Part shown: positions 63,452 through 64,000 of the stretch, piece after piece
Layout of the letters: every line of letters starts with the position of its first letter
Numbering within the stretch: position 1 is the first letter of the stretch
Source of the DNA: CAWGET01 sp963821715
Lineage (GTDB): Bacteria; Bacteroidota; Ignavibacteria; Ignavibacteriales; Melioribacteraceae
Direction: 5' to 3'
DNA: 64,000 nucleotides
Assembly (NCBI GenBank): GCA_963821715.1
Contig: CAWGET010000006.1
Location: 806,001 to 870,000, forward strand
Made by a program: the position numbers and the translations under genes
Notes under the pieces: model-generated
The model's input: the letters and a program-made list of their open reading frames with translations, nothing else
The model's database searches: none
Told to the model about the DNA's origin: nothing

Positions 63452-64000
63452 TTGCAGAAATTTCTTTATCCGTAATCTGTTTAATACCTGCTGCGGTAAT
63501 TTCCAGTCGTTTTACCTGATTATCAATTGGGGAAAAATCAACTTTACTTCCATTTAGATATAGTATTGCCGCGCCCGAATTATTCAGGACCAAGACCACT
63601 TTTTCCCTTGCGCGCAGCGTCTTTGTATTCCCTTCCTGCAAATTAAATTCAGTAGCGTTTCGTCCGTCCAAAATTGCGCGGTACGAGGAATTTTTTTCCG
63701 CTACTATCTTAACGTTAATGCTGTCGGATGAACTTGTAAATGCTGCGGGTTCTTCCACCTCAAAAACTTCTTCATAAAAAGATTGCCCGGCTGAGTCGTC
63801 CTTAATTATCGCACTCGAACGGTCTTTGACAAAAAAGATATATATTAACGACAAAAGAAATATAATAATTACAACGATTGCTATAATCGGAAGATAATTT
63901 CGTGAAGAACCGGAGCGCATCTCTTCAATTTCCGGCACTATTATCGGAGGATTATTGGACGCTCCGAATTTACGCCGCGGAGCAGTTTCTTCTTTAGCAG
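63444..64000 (-). CDS. RodZ-like membrane protein, N-terminus beyond window edge
   Basis: The frame is open to the right edge, so the true start lies outside; a GTG at 63938 is an internal codon. The visible part has a proline-rich cytoplasmic linker, one hydrophobic segment (NYLPIIAIVVIIIFLLSLIY) and a periplasmic domain ending RLEITAAGIKQITDKE. The latter resembles the RodZ C-terminal DUF4115 domain, with 'VVLVLNNSGAAILYLNG'. RodZ links MreB to the cell-wall machinery; its helix-turn-helix part is not in the window. The overlap with ligA suggests cotranscription. Confidence 0.7.
   Translation of the reverse strand, partial: AKEETAPRRKFGASNNPPIIVPEIEEMRSGSSRNYLPIIAIVVIIIFLLSLIYIFFVKDRSSAIIKDDSAGQSFYEEVFEVEEPAAFTSSSDSINVKIVAEKNSSYRAILDGRNATEFNLQEGNTKTLRAREKVVLVLNNSGAAILYLNGSKVDFSPIDNQVKRLEITAAGIKQITDKEISANE

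Noticed and set aside
1..64000. CRISPR arrays, rRNA, tRNA, phage or insertion-sequence transposase genes
   Set aside because: No regular spacer-repeat pattern, cloverleaf, rRNA-like block or transposase frame was found in any gap.

Overview
The window looks like a chromosomal stretch of a Gram-negative, AT-rich member of the Bacteroidota/Chlorobiota/Ignavibacteriota lineage. An Ignavibacteria-like organism is the best guess. This rests on protein resemblance, low GC and palindromic intergenic repeats, not on a marker gene. Lipid A genes (lpxB, lpxK), an O-antigen ligase, a porin remnant and lipoproteins show an outer membrane. No rRNA, tRNA or CRISPR array was seen.

Layout. (1) 1-3.1 kb, minus strand: an ECF sigma factor, a membrane-anchored protein of unknown function, and a membrane/GAF protein cut by the window edge. 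A STAS anti-anti-sigma gene diverges from them. (2) 4-32.6 kb, plus strand: housekeeping genes (purA, a sensor histidine kinase, pheA, a dCMP-deaminase-like gene, ppk, mrp, a NifU-like gene, tpiA, a GH2-like membrane protein, smc, a HAD phosphatase, a methyltransferase, lpxB, a DUF374 acyltransferase-like gene, lpxK, ppdK, queA, ispD, plsY, gpsA, recG). Four genes between 5 and 22 kb carry five apparent single-base frameshifts, all in the same direction. Two intergenic regions hold foldback or palindromic repeat elements. (3) 32.6-39.9 kb, minus strand: accessory genes. An Acr3 arsenite exporter is followed by two thioredoxin-like proteins and a CcdA-like membrane protein. Next come an APC permease and a TetR-TauE-FmdE module with matching operator-like boxes. 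Three gene remnants lie between these genes. (4) 40.3-52.4 kb: a thioredoxin-like protein, nadK, and a surface-glycan cluster with three GT2 enzymes, a GT4, a flippase, a polyprenyl-phosphate sugar transferase, an unusual O-antigen ligase and an MsbA-like exporter. (5) 52.4-64 kb, minus strand: a site-2 protease, xerD, a PgpH-like HD protein, a Cof-type HAD, two sodium:solute symporters, a second STAS protein, a small GT9-like protein, ligA and a RodZ-like fragment.

How they work together. The lipid A genes, glycan genes and MsbA make up an envelope and LPS assembly theme. The two STAS proteins, ECF factor and GAF membrane protein point to stress or partner-switching control. The Acr3 operon couples arsenite export to periplasmic and cytoplasmic thiol redox proteins.

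The most unusual gene is the O-antigen ligase at 48507-50639. Its large periplasmic loop carries a roughly 290-residue insert that reads as about seven beta-propeller-like repeats. Second is the GH2-fold protein at 13674-16269, which lacks both catalytic glutamates and ends in a multi-pass membrane domain. All family assignments are from reading the translated sequence; no database search was run.
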